From the NCBI GenBank assembly GCA_002334985.1, contig DDBY01000127.1, positions 1-5,166 on the forward strand: a stretch of 5,166 nt of DNA, given 5' to 3'. The DNA comes from Micavibrio sp. UBA2020 (lineage in GTDB: Bacteria > Pseudomonadota > Alphaproteobacteria > Micavibrionales > UBA2020). The translations under genes were made by a program, and so were the position numbers. The first letter of the stretch is position 1. Each line of letters opens with the position of its first letter. Below are positions 4,671 to 5,166 of the stretch, one piece after another. The notes under the pieces are model-generated. The model was not told the origin of the DNA. It worked only from the letters and a program-made list of their open reading frames with translations, and ran no database searches.

Positions 4671-5166
4671 ATGTTTGCGGCTCTCGCTCGTACCCTGTTC
4701 GGCACCCATTCCGAACGCGTTTTGAAACAATACCGTCGCCGCGTTGACCAGATTAACGCGCTCGAACCCGCGATGCAGCAACTGGGCGATTCAGAACTGG
4801 CGGCACAGACCGCGAAATTCCGCACCCGCCTCGAAGCCGGCGAAACGCTGGACCAGATTTTGCCCGAAGCCTTCGCCACCGTGCGCGAAGCCGCGCGCCG
4901 TCGCCTTGGCCTGCGCCCCTTTGACGTCCAGCTGATGGGCGGCATGGCGCTGCACGAGGGATACATTCCTGAAATGCGCACGGGCGAAGGTAAAACGCTC
5001 GTCGCCACCCTGCCCGTCTATCTGAACGCGCTTGAAGGCAAAGGCGTGCATGTCGTGACCGTCAACGACTACCTCGCCCAGCGCGACGCGGAATGGATGT
5101 CGCCGATTTACAAATCGCTCGGCCTTTCGGTCGGCGTCATCGTCGCCAATCTCAGCGACGAAGAAC
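4671..5166 (+). CDS. secA: Protein translocase ATPase SecA, N-terminal part (runs off right edge)
   Basis: SecA is the cytoplasmic and membrane-peripheral ATPase that pushes unfolded preproteins through SecYEG. The first 165 codons are present of a usual ~850-950. The reading aligns by eye with E. coli SecA almost without gaps. [11 protein letters not shown] (81-91) is the Q-motif region with Q87; MRTGEGKTL (102-110) is Walker A with K108, the same number as in E. coli; [20 protein letters not shown] (123-142) is the following conserved helicase motif. The Walker B motif and later domains are outside the window. The ATG at 4671 is preceded by AAGGA (4654-4658) with a rather long 12-nt spacer; the N-terminus [11 protein letters not shown] is family-like. 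It is transcribed divergently from the periplasmic parvulin. Confidence 0.97.
   Translation, partial: MFAALARTLFGTHSERVLKQYRRRVDQINALEPAMQQLGDSELAAQTAKFRTRLEAGETLDQILPEAFATVREAARRRLGLRPFDVQLMGGMALHEGYIPEMRTGEGKTLVATLPVYLNALEGKGVHVVTVNDYLAQRDAEWMSPIYKSLGLSVGVIVANLSDEE

Overview
The window looks like a chromosomal segment of an alphaproteobacterium, GC-rich outside one AT-rich patch. The order and lineage cannot be fixed from this sequence. Clues, judged by eye without a search, are the style of HisC, MutT and a small methyltransferase family I know mainly from alphaproteobacteria, plus a SecA gene divergent from a periplasmic parvulin gene. No transposase, integrase, tRNA, rRNA or CRISPR array is visible.

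Layout from left to right: (1) the N-terminal 210 codons of hisC on the minus strand, running off the left edge, with a good ribosome binding site and a GC-rich palindrome over its putative -35 box. (2) An AT-rich patch, roughly 640-1560, holding one unrecognised four-helix membrane protein gene (929-1429, minus), a doubtful 41-codon ORF (712-837, minus) and two stem-loops. (3) A compact minus-strand operon: dnaQ-like exonuclease (2773-3420), mutT (2333-2776) and a class I methyltransferase (1566-2330). The first two genes overlap by 4 bp and the next two are separated by 2 bp. (4) A parvulin-type peptidyl-prolyl isomerase with a signal peptide (3531-4406, minus), closed by a strong intrinsic terminator that insulates it from the dnaQ operon. 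(5) A 264-bp divergent regulatory region, then the first 165 codons of secA on the plus strand, running off the right edge.

Functionally, SecA drives preprotein export and the neighbouring parvulin is a likely export substrate that acts on exported proteins in the periplasm. The dnaQ-mutT pair links two mutation-avoidance activities, 3'-5' proofreading and removal of oxidised nucleotides, with a methyltransferase of unknown substrate co-transcribed behind them. HisC belongs to histidine biosynthesis and may also act on aromatic amino acids.

I do not see a clear undescribed system. The points most worth checking are: the altered Exo II segment of the DnaQ-like protein; an operon with no convincing Shine-Dalgarno site whose predicted promoter would start transcription at the dnaQ start codon; the orphan membrane protein in the AT-rich patch; and a short ORF with a GC-rich hairpin in the secA leader.
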